49,603 nucleotides of DNA from an uncultured Blautia sp. (GCA_934402155.1 CAKRTP010000001.1:1-49603), one strand, 5' to 3'; counted from the stretch's first letter, positions 1-7,962 are shown. Numbers and translations are program-made. Notes: generated from the letters alone by a model not told the origin.

Positions 1-230
1 GAACCCTGTCTTGCATGACCTGTTCCTTTCTGTCTCCACGGTTTTCTTCCGCCGCCGCTTACTTCAGAACGTGTTTTAGCTTTCTGAGTACCCTGGCGTT
101 TATTTGCAAGCTGACGAACAACTGCGAGATGAACAAGATGCTCGTTGATCTCTACTCCGAACACTGCATCGTTCAGTTCCATTGTTCCAACTTCATTGCC
201 TTCCATATTAAAAACTGTTACGTTTGCCAT
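1..230 (-). CDS. rplD: 50S ribosomal protein L4, 5' part only
   Basis: The N-terminal 76 residues of L4 are present; the rest lies beyond the left window edge. The protein starts [15 protein letters not shown] and contains the L4 signature running through the [15 protein letters not shown] and [15 protein letters not shown] stretches, the basic loop that reaches into the large-subunit exit tunnel. A ribosome binding site (AAAGGAGGAG) sits about 8 bases before the ATG, and the gene begins 22 bases after rplC ends, so it is the third gene of the S10 operon. In several bacteria L4 is also the autogenous repressor of this operon; the structured leader upstream of rpsJ fits such control, but which protein acts here is inference. 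Confidence 0.95.
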   Translation of the reverse strand, partial: MANVTVFNMEGNEVGTMELNDAVFGVEINEHLVHLAVVRQLANKRQGTQKAKTRSEVSGGGRKPWRQKGTGHARQG

Positions 231-252
231 TCTGATGCTCCTCCTTTCTCAA

Positions 253-885
253 TTATAAAGACTTTACTGTCTCTTTGATGGTAACCATGGATTTCTTAGG
301 TCCTGGAACAGCACCTTTCACTAACAGTAAATTGTTTTCTGTATCTACACGAACGATTTCAAGATTCTGAACAGTTACCTGTACATTTCCCATATGTCCT
401 GGCATGTGTTTTCCCTTGAATACTTTGCTCGGATCGGAGCAAGCACCGTTGGAACCTGCATGACGATGATATTTGGAACCGTGAGCCATAGGTCCTCTGG
501 ACTGTCCATGTCTCTTGATGGCACCCTGGAAACCTTTACCTTTGGAAACTGCTGTAGCATCGATGTGATCTCCAGCTGCAAAGATATCAGCTTTGATTTC
601 CTGTCCTACTGCATATTCTGCAGCGTTTTCGAATCTGAATTCTTTAACGAATCTCTTAACAGCAACTCCAGCTTTGTCGAAGTGGCCTTTTTCCGGTTTG
701 TTCACCAGTTTTTCTCTGATGTCGCCGTATCCAACCTGAACTGATGCATATCCGTCGTTTTCCTCTGTTTTAACCTGAGTTACAACGCATGGACCAGCCT
801 GTAAAACGGTTACCGGAATTAACTGTCCGTCTTCATTGAAGATCTGAGTCATTCCGACTTTAGTAGCTAAAATAGCTTTCTTCAT
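253..885 (-). CDS. rplC: 50S ribosomal protein L3
   Basis: A 210-residue protein, the usual length for bacterial L3, starting [16 protein letters not shown] and carrying the family hallmarks [12 protein letters not shown], the Gly/His-rich region [16 protein letters not shown] and the [10 protein letters not shown] segment, which reach toward the peptidyl transferase centre. L3 is one of the first proteins to bind 23S rRNA. A strong AAGGAGGAAG site precedes the ATG. It lies 86 bases downstream of rpsJ and 22 bases upstream of rplD, the conserved S10-operon order rpsJ-rplC-rplD. The other-strand frames across it are shadows. Confidence 0.98.
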   Translation of the reverse strand: MKKAILATKVGMTQIFNEDGQLIPVTVLQAGPCVVTQVKTEENDGYASVQVGYGDIREKLVNKPEKGHFDKAGVAVKRFVKEFRFENAAEYAVGQEIKADIFAAGDHIDATAVSKGKGFQGAIKRHGQSRGPMAHGSKYHRHAGSNGACSDPSKVFKGKHMPGHMGNVQVTVQNLEIVRVDTENNLLLVKGAVPGPKKSMVTIKETVKSL

Positions 886-971
886 TTCTTTCTTCCTCCT
901 TATAGCGGATTACCATAAAGGCAATCATATAGTTTTTTGAAATGCCCAAGGGACATTTAAAAACGAGTTAA

Positions 972-1289
972 TTATTTGTTTTTCATCTTGATATCGATGT
1001 GAACACCTGCAGGCATTTCCAGTCTGGAAAGTGCATCTACTGTTTTCTGAGTTGGTGTCATGATATCGATGAGTCTCTTATGAGTTCTCTGCTCGAACTG
1101 CTCTCTGGAATCTTTGTATTTGTGAACAGCTCTTAAGATTGTAACAACTTCCTTCTTAGTCGGAAGCGGAACCGGTCCGCTAACAGTTGCTCCATTCTTT
1201 TTAACAGTATCGATGATTTTTGCTGCTGATGCATCTACTAACTGATGATCATAAGCTTTTAAAGTGATTCTCATTACCTGATTTGCCAT
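972..1289 (-). CDS. rpsJ: 30S ribosomal protein S10
   Basis: A 105-residue protein beginning [19 protein letters not shown], with the S10 motifs [35 protein letters not shown] and the C-terminal [10 protein letters not shown] strand. S10 is part of the 30S head and, in many bacteria, binds NusB in antitermination complexes. It is the first gene of the S10 operon; rplC and rplD follow. An AGGAGGAG site lies about 10 bases before the ATG. Upstream is a 225-base untranslated leader with a long stem and a near-consensus promoter, so expression is probably set by leader-mediated autogenous control. Confidence 0.97.
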   Translation of the reverse strand: MANQVMRITLKAYDHQLVDASAAKIIDTVKKNGATVSGPVPLPTKKEVVTILRAVHKYKDSREQFEQRTHKRLIDIMTPTQKTVDALSRLEMPAGVHIDIKMKNK

Positions 1290-1327
1290 AAAAAAAGTCT
1301 CCTCCTATTCGTACTCAATTATGCAGT

Positions 1328-1428
1328 ACGACAAGCGGCGACTGTACACATCTCCGTGTGTGTCATGCGACATTTATCCACACGTCCATCCCGATGATGG
1401 TTTCTGAACTTGTACAGTGACTTGTCGT
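1328..1428 (-). promoter_or_regulatory. Structured leader RNA of the S10 operon
   Basis: In the 5' untranslated region of rpsJ. The closing stem pairs 1328-1335 with 1421-1428 (8 bp, ACGACAAG/CTTGTCGT) and 1341-1348 with 1411-1418 (8 bp, ACTGTACA/TGTACAGT). Inside are two further helices: 1355-1360 with 1379-1384 (CGTGTG/CACACG), which encloses a small TGTC-ATGC-GACA hairpin at 1361-1372, and 1386-1390 with 1396-1400 (CCATC/GATGG). All pairings are exact complements read from the sequence. A multi-helix junction just before rpsJ is the typical place for an r-protein-binding autoregulatory leader; the binding protein (L4 is the precedent in other bacteria) is inferred. Confidence 0.75.
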
Positions 1429-1521
1429 CAGTTTCCTAACTTGACATTCGCTCCACGGAAAACCTGCCGGTAATATGGCAGCAACCTCGCGCTTCATAGC
1501 TATCATGTCACAGCAGATATT

Positions 1522-1550
1522 AGTATACACAATGATTCCTGATTATGCAA
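1522..1550 (-). promoter_or_regulatory. Sigma-A promoter of the S10 operon
   Basis: On the minus strand there is a -35 box TTGCAT (1545-1550), a 17-base spacer and a -10 box TATACT (1522-1527). This places the start of transcription near 1515, about 225 bases before rpsJ and just upstream of the structured leader. Confidence 0.85.
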
Positions 1551-1618
1551 GCCTTTTTTTTATTTTTTTCATTAAATTTCTGCACAATATTTTTCTCTTT
1601 TTCTTCTTATTATAGTGC

Positions 1619-1659
1619 AAAATGCAGTGAAAGGATTTCTGATCCCTCCACTGCATTTT
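1619..1659 (-). terminator. Intrinsic terminator after the SipW-like gene
   Basis: An 11-bp perfect stem, 1619-1629 with 1649-1659 (AAAATGCAGTG/CACTGCATTTT), with a secondary GGAT/ATCC helix in the loop region. It lies between the end of the gene at 1701 and the S10 promoter. The terminal TTTT is within the stem, so it can act in both directions. Confidence 0.65.
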
Positions 1660-1700
1660 ATTATGGGCATTCATCTCCTATATAATAGGATAATACTGAT

Positions 1701-2765
1701 TTATTCTTCTGATTCCTCATCGCCACCGATGATATCCGAGTAATCAAACAAAGTTACCTTGGTGATGGAATCCCTCACAATATCCGGCGCATCTCCTGCT
1801 TTCCTTGCCTTATCTGCAAGCTGAGAAGCTGAATAATTAGGAATTGCAAGCTTTTTGATCTCTACCGGCTTTACTTCTTCAATTTCTTCCTCTTCTTCAG
1901 GGATTTCAGGAATCTCCTCTGTATTTCCACCAACAGCAGCATACGCTTCCTGCTCGTCATCTGCGGTAGCCGCAGCAATCTCTCTCTTAAGAAGCTCATG
2001 TGCTTCACTGGTTGCCATCTGAACATTTCTCACAGGACGTACCGGCTTCTGCGGTGCTTCTTCCTCAAGATCATCCTCATAAATCTCATCCACAAAACCG
2101 CCTGTGCGTATCTTCCTGCGATTCTTCTCTTCTTTTCTTGCCTGTTTGCGACGCGCCTTCTCTCCATAAAGAAGTTCTCTGTCTTCCTGATCCATTCGCC
2201 TCGCACGTTCTTTTTCTTCAATGCGAAGCTCCCTGGCAGTCTTAACACGTCTGCGATCCCCGAGAAGATCTTCATACTCGTCTTCTGGCTCTTTCTTGAG
2301 AAGCTCAGCCACAACATAAAGGATAATAAGAAGCAGTACCACCAGTCCAAGAATGATCAGACCTTCTGTACTCTCTGTTGCAGCCAGGATATATCCTGCA
2401 AAAGGAATAGTAACAACAACCTTCGGCACCCAGTTCTTAACAGATACATTAATATTAGTCTGTGAAGATGCGTTCGGATCAATCACTACACCTGTGCCAT
2501 TTTCTCTGTCCACACTCACAAGATTATAACGATATGTTGCTGAATCTTTCTTTACCAGAATCGGGACTCCAGCTGTTTTCTCCGCTTCCTCTGTTCTGAC
2601 AGGTATCGCATACGTTACAGATCCCATAGGCAGATTGGTTACCTTATCACTGCTGTCCACGATCACTGTAGAAACTCCAAAAAACGGCGGCAGTGCCATA
2701 CCAAGTATCAATGCGATCGTACATATAATCACAAAATGTACAATAAATTTCAAAAATTTAGACAT
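1701..2765 (-). CDS. SipW-like signal peptidase homologue, probably inactive, with acidic cytoplasmic tail
   Basis: 354 residues. A transmembrane helix at about 7-28 is followed by an extracytoplasmic domain (about 30-125), a second helix (about 131-155) and a long charged tail rich in Glu, Lys and Arg. The order helix, GSVTYAIPV, ATYRYNLVSV, VPKVVVTIPFAGYI, helix resembles the SipW/archaeal type of signal peptidase I. The place where that family has SGSMEPT reads DKVTNLPMGS, and its THRVV segment reads TYRYNLV, so the nucleophilic Ser and the general base appear to be missing. I infer a non-catalytic relative, perhaps a membrane scaffold. It has its own promoter and terminator. The family link is from motif layout only; a generic membrane protein remains possible. 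Confidence 0.6.
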   Translation of the reverse strand: MSKFLKFIVHFVIICTIALILGMALPPFFGVSTVIVDSSDKVTNLPMGSVTYAIPVRTEEAEKTAGVPILVKKDSATYRYNLVSVDRENGTGVVIDPNASSQTNINVSVKNWVPKVVVTIPFAGYILAATESTEGLIILGLVVLLLIILYVVAELLKKEPEDEYEDLLGDRRRVKTARELRIEEKERARRMDQEDRELLYGEKARRKQARKEEKNRRKIRTGGFVDEIYEDDLEEEAPQKPVRPVRNVQMATSEAHELLKREIAAATADDEQEAYAAVGGNTEEIPEIPEEEEEIEEVKPVEIKKLAIPNYSASQLADKARKAGDAPDIVRDSITKVTLFDYSDIIGGDEESEE

Positions 2766-2808
2766 TAGTATCTCCCTCGCTTTGGTTTACATTCATTAAC
2801 ATTTTATT

Positions 2809-2837
2809 ATTATACCCTGTTTTTGTTTCATGGTCAA
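2809..2837 (-). promoter_or_regulatory. Sigma-A promoter of the SipW-like gene
   Basis: Minus-strand -35 TTGACC (2832-2837), 17-base spacer, -10 TATAAT (2809-2814): nearly perfect consensus, about 45 bases before the ATG. Confidence 0.85.
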
Positions 2838-2869
2838 CTTATAATCTTGTATTTACCACACAACATAAA

Positions 2870-2908
2870 AAGCATTGTCACGGACTGGTCTTCTTCCGGA
2901 CAATGCTT
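2870..2908 (-). terminator. Intrinsic terminator after the crh-like gene
   Basis: A perfect 10-bp stem, AAGCATTGTC (2870-2879) with GACAATGCTT (2899-2908), followed on the minus strand by TTTTTATG. It closes the transcript containing murB, rapZ, whiA and crh. Confidence 0.8.
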
Positions 2909-2954
2909 CCTGTTTTTCTGTTAATCAAATTTTCTATTGAATTTAACTTCTTTA

Positions 2955-3209
2955 TTATTGATTGCTTAAATATTTCTCAATACTTGTCATTGCCGCTTCT
3001 TCGTCGTCACCATTCGCGGAAAGTGTGATCTCTTCACCTGCATCCAGCCCTAATGTCATCATTCCCATAATGCTCTTGGCATTTACTTTTTTTCTTCCAA
3101 TCTCAACATAAATCTCGCTGTTAAACTGACTTGCAACCTGCACCAGCTGTGCGACCGGGCGTGCTTCAAGTCCTGTAGTCAGTTGAATAGTGATTGGCTT
3201 TTTAATCAT
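2955..3209 (-). CDS. crh: Crh-like HPr-family phosphocarrier homologue
   Basis: 84 residues with the HPr fold signature. The usual active-site region GxHARP reads GLEARP, so position 15, the histidine phosphorylated by enzyme I, is glutamate. Ser46, the HPr kinase target, is kept in NAKSIMGMM. Loss of His15 with retention of Ser46 is the hallmark of Crh, a catabolite-repression cofactor of CcpA in Bacillus that cannot carry phosphate to sugars. The location supports this: the start overlaps the whiA stop by 4 bases, as in the Bacillus rapZ-glmR-whiA-crh cluster, although glmR is absent here. Bacillus Crh has Gln at 15, so the Glu variant is a difference. A role as a regulatory rather than PTS protein is inferred. 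Confidence 0.8.
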   Translation of the reverse strand: MIKKPITIQLTTGLEARPVAQLVQVASQFNSEIYVEIGRKKVNAKSIMGMMTLGLDAGEEITLSANGDDEEAAMTSIEKYLSNQ

Positions 3210-4153
3210 AACAAATCCTCCTCGTTCATCCGCAGACTGTCAGCAATCTGGCTGAGTTTCCTCAAGCGGTGGTTAACCCCCGACTTTCCGACCTGCGGAT
3301 TTAACATCATCCCTAATTCTTTTAGTGTAGCTTCCGGATACTGCAGTCTCAGTTCTGCAATCTCAGCAAGACCTTCATTCAGGTTATGAAACCCCATCCT
3401 CTCCTGAATCAATTTAATGTCTTCTGTCTGCTTCACTGCTGCATTCACCGTTTTGTTGATATTTGCTGTTTCACAGTTTACTTTCCGATTGACAGTGTTC
3501 CGCATCTCCTTGACGATCCTGATGTTTTCAAGATTCATCAGAGAAACATTTGCCTCCATAACTGCCAGCATATCTACGATCTGCGCCCCCTCCTTCACAT
3601 AGACCACATGTGATTTCTTGCGCATGACAATCTTGGCATCAATATCAAAACTGCGGATAAGCTCCCTGAGCTGCTCTGCTTTTTTTTCTTCTGAACAGAC
3701 GATCTCCAAATGATACCCCTTCTCCGGATCGCTGATAGAGCCTGATGCCAGAAACGCTCCGCGGATAAAAGCCCGCTTGCAGCAACTCTGCTGCGTAACA
3801 AGTCCATTACCTGCATACAGCGTTTCTTTGTTACATGTATCTACAGAAAGTTTCGTTCCCTGAAGTACAGTTTCTATCTGTTCCGGGTCAGCAATTTCGA
3901 CAAAATACACTTTTACCTTTTTCATCTGACAGCTTTCCCGGATAGCTATTGCTGTATTTATATTAAATGTTTTTGTCACCAATGTAAAGTACTTTCTTAC
4001 AACAGCATAATTTTCCGTCTGAAAATGTAGTTTTTTTTCTGCTGTCATTCTGCCGCAGGCACTTAAAAGTGCAGACACTTCTGCCATTCTGCAATGTCGT
4101 GCCATACTGACCTGCCTGGAAAGTTCTTCTTTCACCATCCCTGAAAAAGACAA
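3206..4153 (-). CDS. whiA: Sporulation/division regulator WhiA
   Basis: 315 residues, normal for WhiA. The N-terminal part resembles LAGLIDADG homing endonucleases (RAFIRGAFLASGSISDPEKGYHLEI, written here only as its position at about 127-152), and the C-terminal part is a helix-turn-helix (LAEIAELRLQYPEATLKELG, then PQVGKSGVNHRLRKL). WhiA is a DNA-binding protein needed for normal division and chromosome segregation in Bacillus and for sporulation in Streptomyces. The start is TTG: it gives the canonical MSFSG N-terminus and lies about 10 bases after AGGAGAG. The gene follows rapZ by 27 bases and overlaps crh by 4. Confidence 0.93.
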   Translation of the reverse strand: MSFSGMVKEELSRQVSMARHCRMAEVSALLSACGRMTAEKKLHFQTENYAVVRKYFTLVTKTFNINTAIAIRESCQMKKVKVYFVEIADPEQIETVLQGTKLSVDTCNKETLYAGNGLVTQQSCCKRAFIRGAFLASGSISDPEKGYHLEIVCSEEKKAEQLRELIRSFDIDAKIVMRKKSHVVYVKEGAQIVDMLAVMEANVSLMNLENIRIVKEMRNTVNRKVNCETANINKTVNAAVKQTEDIKLIQERMGFHNLNEGLAEIAELRLQYPEATLKELGMMLNPQVGKSGVNHRLRKLSQIADSLRMNEEDLL

Positions 4154-4180
4154 ATTCCATTCTCTCCTGTTCTCTATTGC

Positions 4181-5059
4181 TTATTTTTTATGCAGTGCAT
4201 CTTTTCCTATATCTCTGTGTTCCAGTCGAATTCCATATTGCCGTTCCTCGCGAAGGCAGTCATAAAGGACACGCGCCAGCGTCACTGAACGGTGCTTGCC
4301 TCCCGTGCATCCGATGGCGATCACAAGATTTGTTTTACCCTCTTTCGCATAATTGGGGATAAGAAACTTCATCATATCCTCCAGCTTATCCGCAAAGGAT
4401 TTTGCCACCTGATTCTGCATCACATAATTAAATACACCATCATCCATTCCCGTCTGCGCTCTCAGTTCATCTACATAATAGGGATTTGGAAGAAATCTGA
4501 CATCAAACACCAGATCAGCATCCTCCGGTATTCCATATTTAAATCCAAAGGATAATACAGAAATCATCATATTATCAAACTTACCATTTTCAACGAAAAT
4601 CCTGTTTATTTCTTTTTTGAGTTCTCTGGTCAGAAGATGTGTTGTATCTATGATATAATCTGCACGTTCTTTCAGAAAATTCAATCTCTGACGTTCCTTC
4701 TGGATTCCCTCATCCACACGCCCTGTCTTGGCAAGCGGATGGGTTCTTCTTGTTTCCTTATATCTCTTGACAAGCGTTCTGTTATCCGCGTCAAGAAAAA
4801 GTATTTCAACCTTATACCCTTCTGCTTTTATCTTGTCAAGAACTTCCTTAAGTCCCTCCAGATGTTTCCCGCTGCGGACATCCAGGCCGATCGCTGCATT
4901 CTGAATATCCTCTCCGTGATTTGCTGACATAAGAGAAACAAATTTCCCAACCAGCTGGATCGGCAGATTATCCACACAGAAATACTGTGCATCTTCCAGC
5001 ATCTTCATCGCCGTAGATTTGCCCGCCCCCGACAATCCTGTAACAATTACCAATCGCAT
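4181..5059 (-). CDS. rapZ: RNase adapter / nucleotide-binding protein RapZ (YvcJ)
   Basis: 292 residues, the family length. The Walker A loop GLSGAGKST lies at residues 8-16, and the C-terminal region has the conserved GCTGGKHRSV motif followed by LARVLYDCLRE. In Escherichia coli RapZ guides RNase E to the GlmZ small RNA and senses glucosamine-6-phosphate; in Firmicutes YvcJ hydrolyses GTP and affects competence, and the exact role is less clear. The ATG follows GGGAGATAAGAA. It sits between murB (60-base gap) and whiA (27-base gap). The glmR/yvcK gene usually found between rapZ and whiA in Bacillus is missing. Confidence 0.93.
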   Translation of the reverse strand: MRLVIVTGLSGAGKSTAMKMLEDAQYFCVDNLPIQLVGKFVSLMSANHGEDIQNAAIGLDVRSGKHLEGLKEVLDKIKAEGYKVEILFLDADNRTLVKRYKETRRTHPLAKTGRVDEGIQKERQRLNFLKERADYIIDTTHLLTRELKKEINRIFVENGKFDNMMISVLSFGFKYGIPEDADLVFDVRFLPNPYYVDELRAQTGMDDGVFNYVMQNQVAKSFADKLEDMMKFLIPNYAKEGKTNLVIAIGCTGGKHRSVTLARVLYDCLREERQYGIRLEHRDIGKDALHKK

Positions 5060-5119
5060 TTCTTATCTCCCGTTTTTTCTTAGTCAAGCAGCCATTCTCT
5101 GTTTGCTTCACCATCTGAT

Positions 5120-6034
5120 TCAGTTAAACTTTCCCAGGAATTTCACTTCCGGCTCCAGTGTTACTCCATATTTCTCCTTAACCACCTTCACCACATATTC
5201 CATCAGGTCCACAACATCCCTGGCTGTTGCATCTCCCGCATTGATCACAAAACCGCAATGCTTGTCGGACACTCTCGCACCGCCAATCTGATATCCGCGA
5301 AGGCCGCTGTCCATAATCAGCTTTCCTGCAAAATATCCTTCCGGTCGTTTAAAGGTGCTGCCTGCACTTGGAAATTCAAGCGGCTGCTTTGAGGTACGCT
5401 TCTCACTAAGTTCCCTCATAAGTGCCCTGATTTCCTCCGGATCTCCTTCTTTGAGAACGATCGTCGCACCCAGAACCAGGTATCCTGCTTTTTTGATAAT
5501 ACTGGTACGATATCCCATCTCAAGTTCACCTGCCGGAATTACTCTGACCTCACCATCCTGCGTCATCACTGTCACATCTTTGAGTACATCCTTCATCTCT
5601 CCGCCATATGCGCCTGCATTCATGACCACTGCACCGCCAAGCGTCCCCGGAATTCCTCCCGCAAATTCAAATCCCGCCAGAGAAGCTCTTCTGGCTGCCA
5701 CTGCAATAGAAGAAAGAAGGGCTCCTGCTGCCGCCCGTATCTCAGTTCCCTCTACAGTGATCTCTTCCATATTGCGATCCATCTGAATGATCACACCTCT
5801 GTAACCCTGATCACTCACCAGAAGATTACTTCCGTTCCCCAGTACAAAATATGGTATTTCTTCCTGTCTGCATATCTCAAGTGCTTTTGCAACTTCTTCT
5901 GTCGTCTTTGGCATCACAAAGATCTCCGCCGGTCCTCCAATACGAAAAGTTGTATGCTTTTTCATTGGTTCCTCAAAGAGTACCTGCTCTGTTCCAAATT
6001 CCCGACAAAATTTCTGTTTGATCTGTTCGTTCAC
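5120..6034 (-). CDS. murB: UDP-N-acetylenolpyruvoylglucosamine reductase
   Basis: About 304 residues. MurB reduces UDP-GlcNAc-enolpyruvate to UDP-MurNAc with NADPH and FAD in the cytoplasm, the second committed step of peptidoglycan synthesis. Visible motifs are the FAD-binding HTTFRIGGPAEIF, FVLGNGSNLLVSD, GFEFAGGIPGTLGGAVVMNAGAYGGE (spread over about 122-147), YRTSII, and the catalytic-Ser region LEFPSAGSTFKRPEG, with the C-terminal LEPEVKFLG. The short form with Ser and Tyr-loop variations is typical of Firmicutes type IIb enzymes. I take GTG at 6034 as the start because AGAGGA lies 8 bases before it; a GTG two codons earlier is only 2 bases from that site. It follows tcdA and heads the rapZ-whiA-crh group. 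Confidence 0.95.
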   Translation of the reverse strand: MNEQIKQKFCREFGTEQVLFEEPMKKHTTFRIGGPAEIFVMPKTTEEVAKALEICRQEEIPYFVLGNGSNLLVSDQGYRGVIIQMDRNMEEITVEGTEIRAAAGALLSSIAVAARRASLAGFEFAGGIPGTLGGAVVMNAGAYGGEMKDVLKDVTVMTQDGEVRVIPAGELEMGYRTSIIKKAGYLVLGATIVLKEGDPEEIRALMRELSEKRTSKQPLEFPSAGSTFKRPEGYFAGKLIMDSGLRGYQIGGARVSDKHCGFVINAGDATARDVVDLMEYVVKVVKEKYGVTLEPEVKFLGKFN

Positions 6035-6091
6035 AAACACTATCCTCTATCTTTCTATTTATTTGCATATCAGTTTTATATTTTTTGATAT

Positions 6092-6124
6092 TCAGCAGGA
6101 CGCTCACGCTCCGCATTCTGCTGA
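6092..6124 (-). other. Hairpin between tcdA and murB
   Basis: TCAGCAG (6092-6098) pairs with CTGCTGA (6118-6124), two bases after the tcdA stop codon. There is no T-run on the minus strand, so it is at best a weak terminator or an mRNA-processing or stability hairpin. Its loop contains a GAGCGTGAGCG core similar to the loop of the hairpin at 49361-49414. Confidence 0.45.
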
Positions 6125-6126
6125 TA

Positions 6127-6852
6127 TTATTTTTTGTGCTTTTCCGATAAAATATCACGCACCACTTCTCCTGCGGTCAGAAGTCCTGCAACTCCCGGCA
6201 CAAAAGAAATCGTTCCGTGGGTATTTTTTTCGGCATTTTCTCTGTTTCTTCTGAATTCCAGACCTCTGTGTGAATGCTCTCTCGAACATAATACCTTCAG
6301 CTTGCGAATGCCTTTCCTGCGAAGTTCTGTACGCATTTTTTTCACTTCCGGATCTGAAGCGACACGGGAAATATCTATGATCTCCAGTCTTGAAGGATTC
6401 ATCCTGTTCCACATATTCAGGCATGATATTACCGGAACTCTGGATTTACCGGCCTGCTCTATCAGAAGGATCTTGGAAGAAACCGTATCCATTGCATCTA
6501 CAATATAATCATATGATCTCAGATCAAATAATTCCATCGTCTCCTCGTTATAATACGTTTCATACGTGTGAACCAGAATATTCTCATCTATATTATGGAC
6601 ACGGTTCTTTGCTATCTGGACTTTCTTATGGCCAATCGTAGACTGCAGCGCATAAAGCTGCCTGTTGATATCCGTGACCGTTATCGTATCGTGATCCACC
6701 AGTGTAAGACTGCCAACACCGCAGCGTGCCAGTGCTTCCACTGTATAGGAACCTGCACCTCCCAGACCAAAAACAGCAATCTTGGCTGTACTCAGACGGT
6801 CAACTCCCTTCTGTCCCAGCAGAATTTCCATTTGGGAATATGCATCATACAT
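6127..6852 (-). CDS. tcdA: tRNA threonylcarbamoyladenosine dehydratase (E1-like)
   Basis: 241 residues. An E1/MoeB/ThiF-like adenylating enzyme: the nucleotide loop VFGLGGAGSYTVEALAR is at about 28-44, followed by LVDHDTITVTDINRQLYAL and DYIVDAMDTVSSK. The C-terminal SREHSHRGLEFR and GTISFVPGVAGLLTAGEVV are typical of the YgdL/CsdL group. TcdA cyclises the t6A37 modification of ANN-decoding tRNAs with ATP. The reading frame could open 5 codons earlier, but that ATG is part of the ribosome binding site (ATGAGGAGG); the ATG at 6852 lies 7 bases after GAGGAGG and is preferred. A perfect TATAAT sits upstream near 6904 with a poor -35. A 19-base palindrome (6880-6898, AGAAATAT arms) lies in its leader. 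Confidence 0.9.
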   Translation of the reverse strand: MYDAYSQMEILLGQKGVDRLSTAKIAVFGLGGAGSYTVEALARCGVGSLTLVDHDTITVTDINRQLYALQSTIGHKKVQIAKNRVHNIDENILVHTYETYYNEETMELFDLRSYDYIVDAMDTVSSKILLIEQAGKSRVPVISCLNMWNRMNPSRLEIIDISRVASDPEVKKMRTELRRKGIRKLKVLCSREHSHRGLEFRRNRENAEKNTHGTISFVPGVAGLLTAGEVVRDILSEKHKK

Positions 6853-6958
6853 GCAAAACCTCCTCATACCATCATTCTTAGAAATATTATATATTTCTAC
6901 TAATTATACTATTCCCTCAGATAAAAGTACAGATTTTCATAGTTTTTTAAGAATTAAT

Positions 6959-6987
6959 GTATGATTCTCTCAGATTTCCACATACTA
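6959..6987 (+). promoter_or_regulatory. Sigma-G promoter of the spoVA operon
   Basis: -35 GTATG (6959-6963), 17-base spacer, -10 CATACTA (6981-6987). This matches the forespore sigma-G consensus (GHATR, then CATHHTA at 17-18 bases), the sigma factor known to drive spoVA in Bacillus. It lies 35 bases before the spoVAB start. Confidence 0.75.
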
Positions 6988-7021
6988 ACCATCAAAATTG
7001 ATAAAAAAGGAGTTCTTTGGT

Positions 7022-7438
7022 ATGTGGCAGCAGATTTTTCTCGGAATTACAGGTATATGTTCAGGTGTGATCATTGCCGGCGGTGCTGTCGGACTTATGA
7101 TCGGACTTTCCATTGTTCCAAGATATGCCGGAATCACGCACACAGCAGATTCTGTTCTTCTGTATGAAGATATGACTACTCTTGGTTTTATTCTCGGCAA
7201 TCTGTTCTGGATTTATCATATATCTCTGCCCCTCGGAACTGTCTTCCTGATATTCTACGGAGTTTTTTCCGGAATATTCCTCGGAAGCTGGATTCTTGCA
7301 CTGGCAGAAATTGCTGATGTCTTTCCGGTTTTTTCAAGAAGGATTCACCTGACCGAAGGCTTCCCTTTTATCATTGCAGCCATCGCCGGCGGAAAATGTA
7401 TCGGAACGCTTCTTTTTTATTTCTTCGGCTGGCAATAA
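7022..7438 (+). CDS. spoVAB: Stage V sporulation protein AB
   Basis: 138 residues with about four hydrophobic segments, matching SpoVAB in the pattern GLSIVPRYAG, SGIFLGSWILALAEIADVFPVFSRRI and a terminal GKCIGTLLFYFFGW. SpoVA proteins form the forespore inner-membrane channel for calcium dipicolinate uptake in sporulation and release in germination. AAAGGAG lies 9 bases before the ATG at 7022; an in-frame ATG 8 codons upstream has no binding site. It is the first gene of the operon here, although spoVAA normally precedes it. The sigma-G promoter supports forespore expression. Confidence 0.85.
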   Translation: MWQQIFLGITGICSGVIIAGGAVGLMIGLSIVPRYAGITHTADSVLLYEDMTTLGFILGNLFWIYHISLPLGTVFLIFYGVFSGIFLGSWILALAEIADVFPVFSRRIHLTEGFPFIIAAIAGGKCIGTLLFYFFGWQ

Positions 7439-7491
7439 ACCTCATTATTATATGCACAAAACGCACAAAAGTCAAACAGAAAGGAGCATTT

Positions 7492-7962
7492 ATGTCAACA
7501 GAACAACAAATAAAAAAACAGCAAAGATATGATCAATATGTAAAATCCGTCACTCCCGTTCACAGTCTTCCTGCCAACATGCTCAAAGCCTTCTTTACCG
7601 GAGGGCTGATCTGTCTTTTAGGTCAGTATATCCAAAACACAGCCCAGTCTCTCGGTGCCGACAGAGAAACTGCCGGAAACTGGTGCTCTCTTATTCTGAT
7701 ATTTCTGAGTGTTCTTCTGACAGGATTTAACCTGTATCCCAGAATTGGAAAATTCGGAGGTGCCGGTGGGCTTGTACCTATTACCGGATTTGCCAACTCT
7801 GTAGCATCCTCTGCTATTGAATTCCAGACAGAGGGACAGGTTTTTGGCATCGGCTGTAAGATCTTTACTATTGCCGGACCTGTGATCCTGTATGGAATTT
7901 TAAGTTCCTGGATCCTGGGCCTTTTCTATTATATTCTGAAACTCATGGAGGTGATCGGATGA
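7492..7962 (+). CDS. spoVAC: Stage V sporulation protein AC
   Basis: 156 residues. Membrane protein with the SpoVAC signature KAFFTGGLICLLGQ near residue 34, GFNLYPRIGKFGGAGGLVPITGFANSV at about 82-108 and a C-terminal helix pair. In Bacillus SpoVAC behaves as a mechanosensitive channel and is a core component of the dipicolinate channel. The start was set at the ATG at 7492 because AGAAAGGAG lies 6 bases before it; the frame is open further upstream without a binding site. It overlaps spoVAD by 4 bases (ATGA), suggesting translational coupling. Confidence 0.95.
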   Translation: MSTEQQIKKQQRYDQYVKSVTPVHSLPANMLKAFFTGGLICLLGQYIQNTAQSLGADRETAGNWCSLILIFLSVLLTGFNLYPRIGKFGGAGGLVPITGFANSVASSAIEFQTEGQVFGIGCKIFTIAGPVILYGILSSWILGLFYYILKLMEVIG

